From the NCBI RefSeq assembly GCF_000830005.1, contig NZ_CP010408.1, positions 1 to 64,000 of the forward strand: a stretch of 64,000 bases of DNA, in the 5' to 3' direction. Below the pieces are notes generated by a model, which was not told the origin of the DNA, did no database searches, and was given only the letters and a program-made list of their open reading frames with translations. This DNA is from Streptomyces vietnamensis. GTDB taxonomy: Bacteria > Actinomycetota > Actinomycetes > Streptomycetales > Streptomycetaceae. Each line of letters begins with the position of its first letter. Position 1 is the first letter of the stretch. Of this stretch, positions 51,209-58,653 are shown piece after piece. The position numbers and the translations under genes are program-made.

Positions 51209-52420
51209 CTAGAAGAAGGAGCCGTGCGGCGCGGCGAACTCGGTGGCGAACTCCAGGAGCTGGTTCTGGTCGTGGTGCACGCAGAACGGGCAGTCCTTCA
51301 GCCGCAGCTCGGCCAGGACCCGGCGGCGCTGCTCGCCGCGCCAGATCTCCTCGAACGAGGAGTCGTAGATGTTGCCGATGACGCCGGCGATCCCGTCGCC
51401 GGCGTCGGTGCGGGTCCGCTTCTGCGCGCACAGGAAGACGTTGCCGTCGGCGCCGATGACCGGCTTGAACTGCTGCCAGTGGCAGCGGGTGTAGCCGCGG
51501 ACCTGGTGGACGGCGTTGTCGAAGATCCGCTTCACGATGTGGACGTCGAAGGTGTCGTCGTCCAGGTCGAGCGCCTCGCCGAGGCCGGCCAGCATCTTGG
51601 CGTGGAGGGCGGGCTCGATCGCGACGCCGGAGTACGACTTGTACTGGATGTAGTCGGCGCCCGCGTCCTTGACGAGCCGGCCGCACGCGACGAGGTCGTG
51701 GACGTTGTCGTCGTTGATGAAGTAGCCGGTGCCCACGGTGCAGGGGCCGTCCGCGGCGGCGAGCGCGCGCAGGTTCGCGATGATCCGGTGGTGGTCGTCG
51801 TTGCCGTGGAGGCGTGCGTGGAGGGCGGGGTCGGCGGCGTCGAAGCTGAACCGCACGTAGGTCGCGGCCTTCTTCAGCCGCTCCCCCAGCTCGGGGAAGA
51901 CCCGGGCGCCGTTGGTGACCAGGCCGACGGACATGCCGTGGCGGGCGGACCGCTCGATCGCGTCCACGGTCGCGGGGTGGGTCATCGGCTCGCCGCCGCC
52001 GACGTACAGCGCGGAGGTGACGCCGAGGCCAGCAAGTTCGTCGACCAGGTCCATCAGCCGGTCGGTGTCCATGCGTTCGCTGCGGCCCTTGGAGTGCAGC
52101 GAGGAGTAGATGCAGAAGCTGCAGTGGTGGTTGCAGGAGTTCGCTGGGTCGATCTCCACGCTCGTCGGGAACGGGTCCTGGCCCGCCGCGTACGCGCGGA
52201 TCGTGTCCTGCTGCTGGAGCAGCCGCAGCGGCTCGAACAGGTACCGGAACCGGTGCTGGCGCTCGATGGCGGCGTACCGGTAGCCGAGTTCCTCGGCCGG
52301 GGTGCGGGCGCCGGAGGTGAGCACGGCGACGTCCTCGTTGATGGTCGGCTTCGTCACGATCGGCAGCTGGCGCCGGGGACCGCGGGCGGGCGAGGCGTCG
52401 TGGTCGGGTGTGGTCGTCAC
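51209..52420 (-). CDS. Radical SAM enzyme 1
   Basis: 403 aa from a GTG at 52420 with AAGGGGG upstream. The cluster motif is C96-NHH-C100-SF-C103 (EIDPANSCNHHCSFC) and the SAM motif is LYVGGGEPMTHP. The last 120 residues carry Cys in YTRCHWQQFKPVIGADGNVF, LCAQKR and LKDCPFCVHHDQNQ, a SPASM-type auxiliary-cluster domain. It opens operon B, right after a terminator, so a promoter must lie in 52421-52595. Two different radical SAM enzymes in tandem suggest two oxidative or epimerising steps. Confidence 0.85.
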   Translation of the reverse strand: MTTTPDHDASPARGPRRQLPIVTKPTINEDVAVLTSGARTPAEELGYRYAAIERQHRFRYLFEPLRLLQQQDTIRAYAAGQDPFPTSVEIDPANSCNHHCSFCIYSSLHSKGRSERMDTDRLMDLVDELAGLGVTSALYVGGGEPMTHPATVDAIERSARHGMSVGLVTNGARVFPELGERLKKAATYVRFSFDAADPALHARLHGNDDHHRIIANLRALAAADGPCTVGTGYFINDDNVHDLVACGRLVKDAGADYIQYKSYSGVAIEPALHAKMLAGLGEALDLDDDTFDVHIVKRIFDNAVHQVRGYTRCHWQQFKPVIGADGNVFLCAQKRTRTDAGDGIAGVIGNIYDSSFEEIWRGEQRRRVLAELRLKDCPFCVHHDQNQLLEFATEFAAPHGSFF

Positions 52421-52595
52421 GGTCTGAACCCCCTTGGTGGGATGGATCGGAGTGACCTGCGATACGACGGTGCGAGCGCAGGGCAGACGGTGCTCCAGAG
52501 CGGCGGGCGCTCACAAGAGCACGTGGTACGAATCCGCCGGTCTTCCGGGTGCCAGGCCCGGGATCGGTCGGGAGGCGTCGCAGGCTTGGGGTGGT

Positions 52596-52625
52596 GGCCG
52601 GCCCGCCGTGGGGCGCGGGCCGGCC
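52596..52625 (-). terminator. Terminator of operon A
   Basis: GGCCGGCCCGC and GCGGGCCGGCC form a perfect 11-bp stem, 15 nt beyond the HPr-kinase-like stop. It divides the locus into two transcription units. The remaining 175 bp up to the radical SAM start hold no convincing gene. Confidence 0.75.
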
Positions 52626-52639
52626 GGTTCACAGGGGGG

Positions 52640-53746
52640 TCAAGCGCCGAGGCGGGCCACGGCTTCCTTGAGGACGGCGGCGTTCGCGGCGGCGTCGTGG
52701 TTCATGACGAGTCCCTGGTGCAGCAGGGCGTCGAGGTGCTCGGTCAGGAGGGTGCGGTCGCCGGGGGCGGGCAGCAGCCCGAAGATGTCGGGGTAGCGGT
52801 CCTCGGTCGTCTCGTCGAAGAAGTCGCCGGGCTGGACGCCGCGGTCGCTCTCGATGAGCCGGGGTTCGGCGCCGGCGGTGATCTGCGGGTAGAGGACGCC
52901 GACGGCGTGGCCTTCGGCGGCGAGCGGCATGGACAGCCACGAGGTGAGCTGGTCCGGCCACAGCTGGGGCTTGAGCTCCTTGCCGTTCGCCTTCCACAAC
53001 GGCTCGCGGCGGCCGGCGAGGAGGGCGTCGGTGACCTTCTGGTGCTGGGTGGGGTGCATCTGCTCGCCGGAGGCGAGCCGGGTGCGGACGACCTCGTACA
53101 GGTCGTGCGCCTCGAGGAGACCGAAGCCGTACGCCGCGGCGGACGGCCACGGCAGGACCCGCACCACACCGTGCTCGTCGACGCGGGCGAAGATCCGGTC
53201 GTTGGCCAGGAGCCGCCATCCGGCGCGGGCCAGGGCCAGGCTGGTGGTGGTCTTGCCCGCCCCCTTGTCCCCGAGGGTGAGGATCGTGGCGCCGTCGGCG
53301 CCGGTGACGGCGGAGGCGTGGAGGATGAACCAGCCGTCGGCAAGGAGATGGGCGCGCACGAGTTCACGGGCGAGACGGGCGGCGGCGGTGGCGAGGTCGG
53401 TCTCGTCGGTGCCGACGATCCGCAGCATGCGCAGGTTCTCGTCCCAGCGGTAGGCGAGCGAGCGGTCTTCCTGCACGGCGGTGACCATCTGACCGTCACG
53501 GACGACGAGCAGGTGGGCGCCGGCGTACTCGACTGTCTCCGCGTCGCCCTGCTCGACGGCCGCGGCCAGGGCCAGGAGCTTGGTCTCGTCGAGGTCGGCG
53601 AAGACGCTCGGTCCGTGGAGCTCGGTGGTGGGCTCGGCGTTCCACCAGCCGCCGAGGTAGCGCTGGGCCCAGGCGGGGACGGTGTCGGTCTGGCTGGCCA
53701 CGGTGACGGCCTGGCCGTCGGCGGTGGTGATGCGTACGGCACCCAT
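52640..53746 (-). CDS. HPr-kinase-like P-loop protein
   Basis: 368 aa. The middle has ILTLGDKGAGKTTTSLALAR, a Walker A motif of HPr serine kinase type, followed by GWRLLANDRIFARVDEHGVV (the DR motif after the P-loop helix). The N-terminal ~160 residues form a separate domain (LLVVRDGQMVTAVQEDRSLA). True HPr kinases act on the PTS protein HPr. Homologues in natural-product loci act on other hydroxyls, for example in lasso-peptide clusters. The substrate here is unknown. It is the last gene of operon A, 5 bp after the dehydrogenase. Confidence 0.75.
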   Translation of the reverse strand: MGAVRITTADGQAVTVASQTDTVPAWAQRYLGGWWNAEPTTELHGPSVFADLDETKLLALAAAVEQGDAETVEYAGAHLLVVRDGQMVTAVQEDRSLAYRWDENLRMLRIVGTDETDLATAAARLARELVRAHLLADGWFILHASAVTGADGATILTLGDKGAGKTTTSLALARAGWRLLANDRIFARVDEHGVVRVLPWPSAAAYGFGLLEAHDLYEVVRTRLASGEQMHPTQHQKVTDALLAGRREPLWKANGKELKPQLWPDQLTSWLSMPLAAEGHAVGVLYPQITAGAEPRLIESDRGVQPGDFFDETTEDRYPDIFGLLPAPGDRTLLTEHLDALLHQGLVMNHDAAANAAVLKEAVARLGA

Positions 53747-53751
53747 AAGGG

Positions 53752-54636
53752 TCAGATCTCCTTGCTGAGGCGGATATAGGCGGTGTGGAGCTTCTCCGTG
53801 GCCGCCGCGAGCTGGGCGGTCTCGGAGTCGTCGAGGGCCGGCGGACACATCGCCGGGGCCCCGTCGGTGTAGTGGACGGGCATCCCGAGCCAGACGCCCG
53901 TGTCCTGGCGGACGGAGACCTCGGTCAGCCCATCGGCGAGGCCGAGGGTGTGGACGAGGGCGTCCAGGACGGCCCCGGCGGGCCCGAGACGGGTGCGGCC
54001 GATGCCATCGCTGATCCGGCGGGGCCGGGCGGCGAGTTCGGTGCGCACCTGCTGCACGGGGACGGTGACGGGTGCTCCGTGGACAGTGGTGGTGGAGGCG
54101 CAGATCACGGCGCCGTCGCCGTGCTCGCCGATCACGTGCCCGCGGACCGCGCCGACGGGCACGCCGAGGTGGCGGGCGAGGGTGAGACGGTAGCGGGCGG
54201 TGTCGGTCGCCGCGCCGATCCCCACGACCCGCTCGCAGCCGGAACGCTCGGCGAAGATGCGAGCCAGCACATCGACGGGGTTGGTCACCATAACGGCGAC
54301 GCCGGTGTAGCCGGTGAGCTGCCGGGCCAAGTGGACGATCAGTGGCGCGTTGGCGATGAGGCCGGCCATCCGTACATCCCGACGGGCGGTGTTGGTGAAG
54401 GGGGCCCTCGGGGAGAGCACGATGGCGTCGCAGGAGCCCATGGCCTGCGGGGTGGTGAGCGTGACCCGCATGCAGGATCCGGTGACCTCGGTCAGGTCCT
54501 CCAGATCGGTGACGAGCCCGCGGGCGCTGGCCTGCGACCCGGAGGCGATGAGGAGCTCGGTGCACCAGCCGGCGGCGACGAGCAGCGCGCCGACGCTCTG
54601 GCCGACCGCTCCGGCTCCGATCAGTCCGATTCGCAT
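53752..54636 (-). CDS. L-lactate/malate dehydrogenase-like protein
   Basis: 294 aa from the ATG at 54636, overlapping the kinase-like gene by 16 bp. RIGLIGAGAVGQSVGALLVA is the NAD-binding Rossmann motif. VMVTNPVDVLARIF and TARYRLTLARHLGVPVGAVR, then GHVIGEHGDGAVICA keep the catalytic Arg and His (EHGD) of the LDH/MDH family. It should reduce or oxidise a 2-hydroxy acid with NAD(H). The family in a biosynthetic setting suggests making or removing a 2-oxo group on the precursor. Clearly divergent from housekeeping enzymes. Confidence 0.85.
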   Translation of the reverse strand: MRIGLIGAGAVGQSVGALLVAAGWCTELLIASGSQASARGLVTDLEDLTEVTGSCMRVTLTTPQAMGSCDAIVLSPRAPFTNTARRDVRMAGLIANAPLIVHLARQLTGYTGVAVMVTNPVDVLARIFAERSGCERVVGIGAATDTARYRLTLARHLGVPVGAVRGHVIGEHGDGAVICASTTTVHGAPVTVPVQQVRTELAARPRRISDGIGRTRLGPAGAVLDALVHTLGLADGLTEVSVRQDTGVWLGMPVHYTDGAPAMCPPALDDSETAQLAAATEKLHTAYIRLSKEI

Positions 54637-55772
54637 GCGGCTACCGCCTCTCGTACGCGGGTCATATACAGGCGCCACCAGGTCGCCCCGTCCTCGGTCG
54701 CCGCGAGCTGGGCCGTGGCGCGGTCCAAAAGGTCCGCGACGTGGCGGGCGCGGTCTCTCACTGCGGCCGCGTGCGCGGACAGCGGCAGGCCGGCGGGGGC
54801 GGTGAGGTAGGTGGACAGGATGTTGAGGGTGTCCATGAGGACCAGGAGCACGAGTTCGCCCAGCCAGGCCGCTCGTTCCTGCGCGGGCAGGCGCCGGGCG
54901 GACGCCCGGACGAACGAGTCGATTCCGCTCAGGGCTACGGCTGCGGCGGCCGGACGGTGTGCGATCAGCCCGAGCGTCAGGCGCGAGACGAGCTTGGCGG
55001 TGTCCGCGACCGCGTGACCGTGCATCAGCCCCGGGTCGAGGTAGACCGGTCGGCCGTGATCCTCGGGGAAGGTGGCGTGTTCCGGCTTGAGGTCGCCGAA
55101 GACGACCGTCCGCCCAGACGCGGGAGGGATCCGGCGGGTCCGGCGCAGGCGGGCGACCACCGGGTCGAGGACTTCGCCGTGCCCGGTCTGGCGCAGGTAG
55201 ATCCCGCCGCTCAGCCCGTTGAACTTCCGGCTGAATGTCCCGCCGATGCCGCGCTCGCGGATCGGCGCGCTCTCCACGGCCTCGGTGACGCCCTCCCGGG
55301 CGAGCCCTTCGGCGAGGTCCCGCACGATCGTCCCGAGCAGCTCCCGGGTGCGGCCGGGCTCGGCCTCGATCAGGTCCGCGAGCGTCGGGCCCGGCACCGG
55401 CTCGGTGAACAGGACCCCGCGGTCGTATCCGGCGAGCGCCACCGTCCCGAGCCCGGCGGGGCCGGCCAGGGCACGCAGTTGAGCAGCCTCGCGGGCCATG
55501 AGCGAGTCGGGCGAGAGTAGATAGGCCGCCTGCCGGGCGCGTACGGTCTCAAAGTCCCCGCAAGTGCCGCGCAGCAGCGACACCAGGGAGACCCCGCAGA
55601 CCGAGGTCTTCGCGTACAGGTCGCGGCCGTCGACGGTGATCAGCTGTACGTAGCTGGTGACGCTGGGCGTCACCTGGCCCGGGACCACCTCGGCGCCCGG
55701 CCACGCGGACCGCGCGGCGGTGAGGACCTGGTCGCCCGCCATCGCGAGCACGTCGGCCGCCGCCGGGGGCAT
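54621..55772 (-). CDS. APH-fold kinase-like protein
   Basis: 383 aa from the ATG at 55772 (TGATG overlap with the upstream gene). A protein-kinase-like fold: N-lobe strands (SYVQLITVDGRDLYAKTSVC, with Lys in AKT), a Glu-bearing segment, VPGPTLADLIEAEPGRTREL, then the catalytic loop VVFGDLKPEHATF and the metal-binding YLDPGLMHG (H/F-G-D-L-K-P-E-H and D-P-G in place of HGDxxxxN and DFD). It may phosphorylate a small molecule, like aminoglycoside or choline kinases. The altered active site leaves room for a non-kinase role. Confidence 0.7.
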   Translation of the reverse strand: MPPAAADVLAMAGDQVLTAARSAWPGAEVVPGQVTPSVTSYVQLITVDGRDLYAKTSVCGVSLVSLLRGTCGDFETVRARQAAYLLSPDSLMAREAAQLRALAGPAGLGTVALAGYDRGVLFTEPVPGPTLADLIEAEPGRTRELLGTIVRDLAEGLAREGVTEAVESAPIRERGIGGTFSRKFNGLSGGIYLRQTGHGEVLDPVVARLRRTRRIPPASGRTVVFGDLKPEHATFPEDHGRPVYLDPGLMHGHAVADTAKLVSRLTLGLIAHRPAAAAVALSGIDSFVRASARRLPAQERAAWLGELVLLVLMDTLNILSTYLTAPAGLPLSAHAAAVRDRARHVADLLDRATAQLAATEDGATWWRLYMTRVREAVAACESD

Positions 55773-56257
55773 CACGCGGACCACCCGCTCGCGACGGCAG
55801 CTGCAGGGCTCGTCATGCCGGAGAGGGGCCGGGGCCGGCGGCAGACGCACGCGGCCGCGGGCATCGCGGCCAGGGTGTAGAGGATGTGCCCGGGGCCGGT
55901 GACGCACACGACCTCCGGGACGTAGGCGCGGCGGGTGAGCCGGTCCGCGAGGTCCTCGAGCCCGAGCCGGTCCTCGGCCCAGCGGCGCAGGGTGGTCCCC
56001 GGGAAGGGACGGACGTCGTCGGGGTCGTCGTCGAGCCGGTCGGCGAGGTGCTCGGCCACCGCCGTCAGGCACCGCACGGCACCCCACGGGGACGGGGCCG
56101 TGTCGCAGGACAGCAGCCAGGTGTACGGGGCGAGCGGGGTCCCGGCCCACGCCTCGCAGTGGATTTCGGCCGTACCGCCTACGTGTCGGCCGTAGCGCGG
56201 CGCGCTGGGGGCTCCGGGCGAGGGGGCGTGTAACTCGCTGCGGTCGGCACCGGTCAC
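55772..56257 (-). CDS. Hypothetical protein of operon A
   Basis: 161 aa from a GTG at 56257 that overlaps the upstream stop by 4 bp. The middle (YTWLLSCDTAPSPWGAVRCL, then AVAEHLADRLDDDPDDVRPF and PGTTLRRWAEDRLGLEDLAD) is conserved-looking and helical; the C-terminus contains VVCVTGPGHILYTL. No family recognised. Tight coupling on both sides argues it belongs to the pathway. Confidence 0.55.
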   Translation of the reverse strand: MTGADRSELHAPSPGAPSAPRYGRHVGGTAEIHCEAWAGTPLAPYTWLLSCDTAPSPWGAVRCLTAVAEHLADRLDDDPDDVRPFPGTTLRRWAEDRLGLEDLADRLTRRAYVPEVVCVTGPGHILYTLAAMPAAACVCRRPRPLSGMTSPAAAVASGWSA

Positions 56258-56745
56258 GAGTTCACCTCGCACCAGATCCGCTTGCCGGTGGAGACCCGCT
56301 CGATGCCCCACCGGTCGGCCAGGGCGGCGACGAGGAACAGTCCGCGGCCGGCTTCCTCGTCGTTGCTCGGGGCAGTCGGCACGGACATCTCGGCGCGGTC
56401 GGTGTCCAGCGCCATGAGGCGGACGGTGGTCTCGTCGGTACGGGTGACGACCACGCTGACGGTGCGCGAGTCCGTGTGGATGACGGCGTTGGTGACCAGC
56501 TCTGAGATCAGGAGTTCGGCCGTGTCGATCAGGTGTTCCAGGCCCCAGGTCGTAAGCGTGCGCGCGACATCGCGCCGCGCCTGGCCGGGGGCGGTGTCAC
56601 GAGCGGTGTACTTGGCGAGATAGCCCGGCGGGTCCGCGGGGGCCGGGGTGAAGGGGTTCAGCATGCCGCCTCCTCTCGTGACGTAGATGGGCTGTGGGGC
56701 GCGCCGGCCGACCGGCGGAACGGGGGCAATCAGCGTGCTCGTCAC
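56254..56745 (-). CDS. HATPase_c regulator (anti-sigma-like kinase)
   Basis: 163 aa from a GTG at 56745; an internal ATG at 56664 is an alternative. The GHKL ATPase motifs are visible: LLISELVTNAVIHTDSRTVS (N box), LMALDTDRAEMSVPT (G1 DxxxG-like) and EEAGRGLFLVAALADRWGIE (G2). Such small ATP-binding proteins accompany XRE/DUF5753 plus DUF397 pairs in Streptomyces WhiJ-type loci, exactly as here with the divergent pair at 57272. It is the second gene of operon A and probably regulatory. Confidence 0.85.
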   Translation of the reverse strand: MTSTLIAPVPPVGRRAPQPIYVTRGGGMLNPFTPAPADPPGYLAKYTARDTAPGQARRDVARTLTTWGLEHLIDTAELLISELVTNAVIHTDSRTVSVVVTRTDETTVRLMALDTDRAEMSVPTAPSNDEEAGRGLFLVAALADRWGIERVSTGKRIWCEVNS

Positions 56746-56921
56746 GTGGCAGCACCTTCCGTGTGGCGGGGGGTGGGGGTGCTGAACAGGTCGAGGTACA
56801 GGTCGCAGGTGTCCTCGCTCCAGTCGGCGACCGGGCCGTGCGAGGCGCAGAAGGCACGGGCCGGAGCGTGGGGGCGTGCGGGGGTGTGCTCGCAGGGGGT
56901 GCTGCTGGGGATCGTCTTCAC
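56742..56921 (-). CDS. Small Cys-containing protein, first gene of operon A
   Basis: 59 aa, GTG start at 56921 with GAGG eight bases upstream. It reads VKTIPSSTPCEHTPARPHA, ARAFCASHGPVADWSEDTCD and LYLDLFSTP. Three Cys and several His (C-x-H ... C-x-x-H) could bind zinc. The stop overlaps the GTG of the ATP-binding gene by 4 bp (GTGA), the coupling that supports a real gene despite its size. Function unknown; likely regulatory. Confidence 0.6.
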   Translation of the reverse strand: MKTIPSSTPCEHTPARPHAPARAFCASHGPVADWSEDTCDLYLDLFSTPTPRHTEGAAT

Positions 56922-57271
56922 GTCGGCCTCGGCAATCCGGTGGATGAGGGCGGAACTTGAAGGGATGGATGGCGGCCCCGGTCTCCGACGGGGGCGGAGG
57001 TCAGAGCCGCCGTGCCGGGCCCATGCTCAAAGCCCGGCCGAACTGGAGGCTCACCGACTAAACGCCGCTAGGTGATCACGAATTGACGGATAGTCATGTC
57101 GCCATGAGAGCTAGAGTGCACCTCAACCCACCGGGTGCGCAACAGGCGCACCTACCCGAATTCCTGTCCACCCTCGACGCAACAACCCGGCGCGGGCACA
57201 ATGCGACCCAAGCGCGGGATGCACGCACCCACAGGTGACACGACGTCACCAGCAAGGGAGAAGGGGGAGTA
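56922..57271. promoter_or_regulatory. Divergent control region of the WhiJ-type locus
   Basis: 350 bp between operon A and the XRE/DUF5753 gene. It must hold both promoters. TTGACG at 57083 and GTCATGTCGCCATGAGAG downstream are the most promoter-like bases, but spacing is poor and I make no firm call. GGGAGAAGGGGG precedes the regulator start. Confidence 0.45.
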
Positions 57272-58135
57272 ATGCCGAACCAGAGAGCCAGGCCCACCCT
57301 GCGGCGTCGCCGCCTCGGAGAGCAGCTGGCGGCCAGACGCGACGAGGCCGGCCTCAGCCTCGAGGACGCCGCCGCGCTCATGGGCTGGGACAAGCCCACC
57401 ATGTCGAAGATCGAGAACGCACGACGACACATCTCCACCAAGGAGGTCGAGGACCTCCTTGGCCATTACGGCGTCACCGACCATGCGTTCATAGGAGCTA
57501 TGTCAGCCCTCGCCCGCGACGCCGGCAAGAAGGGCTGGTGGGCAGGATTCGGCACCCTCGGCGACTCGTACCAGGACCTGCTGAGCGTGGACACCGACGC
57601 AGAGGCCGTGCGCTTCTTCTCGCCGAACCTGATCCCCGGGCTGCTCCAGCGCGGTGCCTACGCCCGACAGGTCATCAACGCCTCCGCGATCACCCGAACC
57701 GACGAGGACAAGGACGCGCTCTCCCGCCTCCGGCTGGCCCGGCAGTCCGTGCTCGAACGCTCCCCGAACCCGCTACGCCTGTGGGCGGTGATCGGCGAGG
57801 CCGCCCTTCATCAGAGGTTCCCCGACCACACTGCGATGCGCGATCAGCTCGCGTACCTGCTGGAGGTCTCCACCCGCAAGGGCATCACGGTCCAGGTGAT
57901 GCCGCTCGACTGCGGCGGGCATCCGGGCCTGGCCGGGATGTTCAGCATCGTCAGCTTTCCCTCGCCGTGGCCCACCGTCGTCAACCTGGAGAACCTGCGC
58001 GGCGGCACCTTCGTGGAAGGGACCAACGACGTGACGATCTTCGAAGAAGCCTTCGAGCAGATCGTCGCCACCGCGCAGTCACCAGACGAATCGCGCGAGA
58101 CCATCAAGAAAATCATGGAGGAGAAGCACTCATGA
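57272..58135 (+). CDS. XRE-family regulator with DUF5753 (WhiJ-like)
   Basis: 287 aa with GAAGGGGGAG before the ATG. HTH at residues ~14-70 (LGEQLAARRDEAGLSLEDAA, ALMGWDKPTMSKIENARRHI). DUF5753 ligand-type domain from ~100 (EAVRFFSPNLIPGLLQRGAY, ARQVINA; EAALHQRF; ITVQVMPLDCGGHPGLAGMF; VVNLENLRGGTFVE). These proteins work with a small DUF397 partner, encoded next with an ATGA overlap, to control development or antibiotic genes. Divergence from the biosynthetic operon makes it the likely pathway regulator. Confidence 0.9.
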   Translation: MPNQRARPTLRRRRLGEQLAARRDEAGLSLEDAAALMGWDKPTMSKIENARRHISTKEVEDLLGHYGVTDHAFIGAMSALARDAGKKGWWAGFGTLGDSYQDLLSVDTDAEAVRFFSPNLIPGLLQRGAYARQVINASAITRTDEDKDALSRLRLARQSVLERSPNPLRLWAVIGEAALHQRFPDHTAMRDQLAYLLEVSTRKGITVQVMPLDCGGHPGLAGMFSIVSFPSPWPTVVNLENLRGGTFVEGTNDVTIFEEAFEQIVATAQSPDESRETIKKIMEEKHS

Positions 58136-58323
58136 CCGCCCCCGACAGCCCGGCCTGGTTCAAGTCCTCATACAGCGCCGGCGAGCAGGACTGCGTCGAG
58201 GTCGCGAACATGCCGGGCGTCCTGTACGTCCGAGACTCGAAGGACAAGACCGGCCAGACCCTTTCATTCGGGCCGGCGGAGTTCTCCGCGTTCGTCGAAT
58301 ACGCCTCGACGCTGGAGATCTGA
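58132..58323 (+). CDS. DUF397 protein
   Basis: 63 aa. PAWFKSSYSAGEQDCVEVAN, then VLYVRDSKDKTGQTLSFGPA and EFSAFVEYAS: the complete DUF397 pattern (W.kSsyS...g.nCVEva....v.vRDSk.p.g..l.f....W..F). The ATG overlaps the regulator's stop. DUF397 proteins partner XRE/DUF5753 regulators; they are thought to antagonise them. Confidence 0.9.
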   Translation: MTAPDSPAWFKSSYSAGEQDCVEVANMPGVLYVRDSKDKTGQTLSFGPAEFSAFVEYASTLEI

Positions 58324-58334
58324 CCGCTCTCACG

Positions 58335-58386
58335 AAAGGCCCGTCGTTCCCACCCGAACGGAAGACTTTGAGGGAGACGGGCCTTT
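58335..58386 (+). terminator. Hairpin after DUF397
   Basis: AAAGGCCCGTC and GACGGGCCTTT form an 11-bp stem with a 30-nt loop, 12 nt after the stop codon. Confidence 0.65.
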
Positions 58387-58476
58387 CTCACACACCCATA
58401 CCTGCAGCCTGAGCGCTGCCCTCCGGGCCGACTCCTGGTAACGGACCGGCTTTCTGGCTTTGGTCGATGACCCTGC

Positions 58477-58646
58477 TTATGGCCCGCCACCTGGCCCGGC
58501 CACGCCCAGCACGAGCGTGAACCGGCCCGGCGCCGACTCGGCCAGCCAGCCGCGGGCCACGAGCTGCTTCGCCTTCGACCGATGCGCTTCCGCCTTACCG
58601 TCCACGACCGTCGCCACACCCCAGCTGATGATGCCCGCCCGGCTGG
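58477..58646 (-). pseudogene. 3' fragment of a winged-helix-like gene
   Basis: One frame reads NASRAGIISWGVATVVDG, KAEAHRSKAKQLVARGWLAE and SAPGRFTLVLG to a TAA at 58477. It begins right after the stop of the NTPase gene at 58654, with no start codon. It looks like the end of a plasmid gene joined to the NTPase gene by recombination. 58387-58476 holds nothing recognised. Confidence 0.5.
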
Positions 58647-58653
58647 CGTTGAC

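Noticed and set aside
52417..52632. 71-codon frame before radical SAM 1, possible peptide precursor
   Set aside because: It runs through the perfect terminator hairpin at 52596-52625, has no ribosome site and a composition like shadow frames; the GTGA overlap with the radical SAM start is probably chance.
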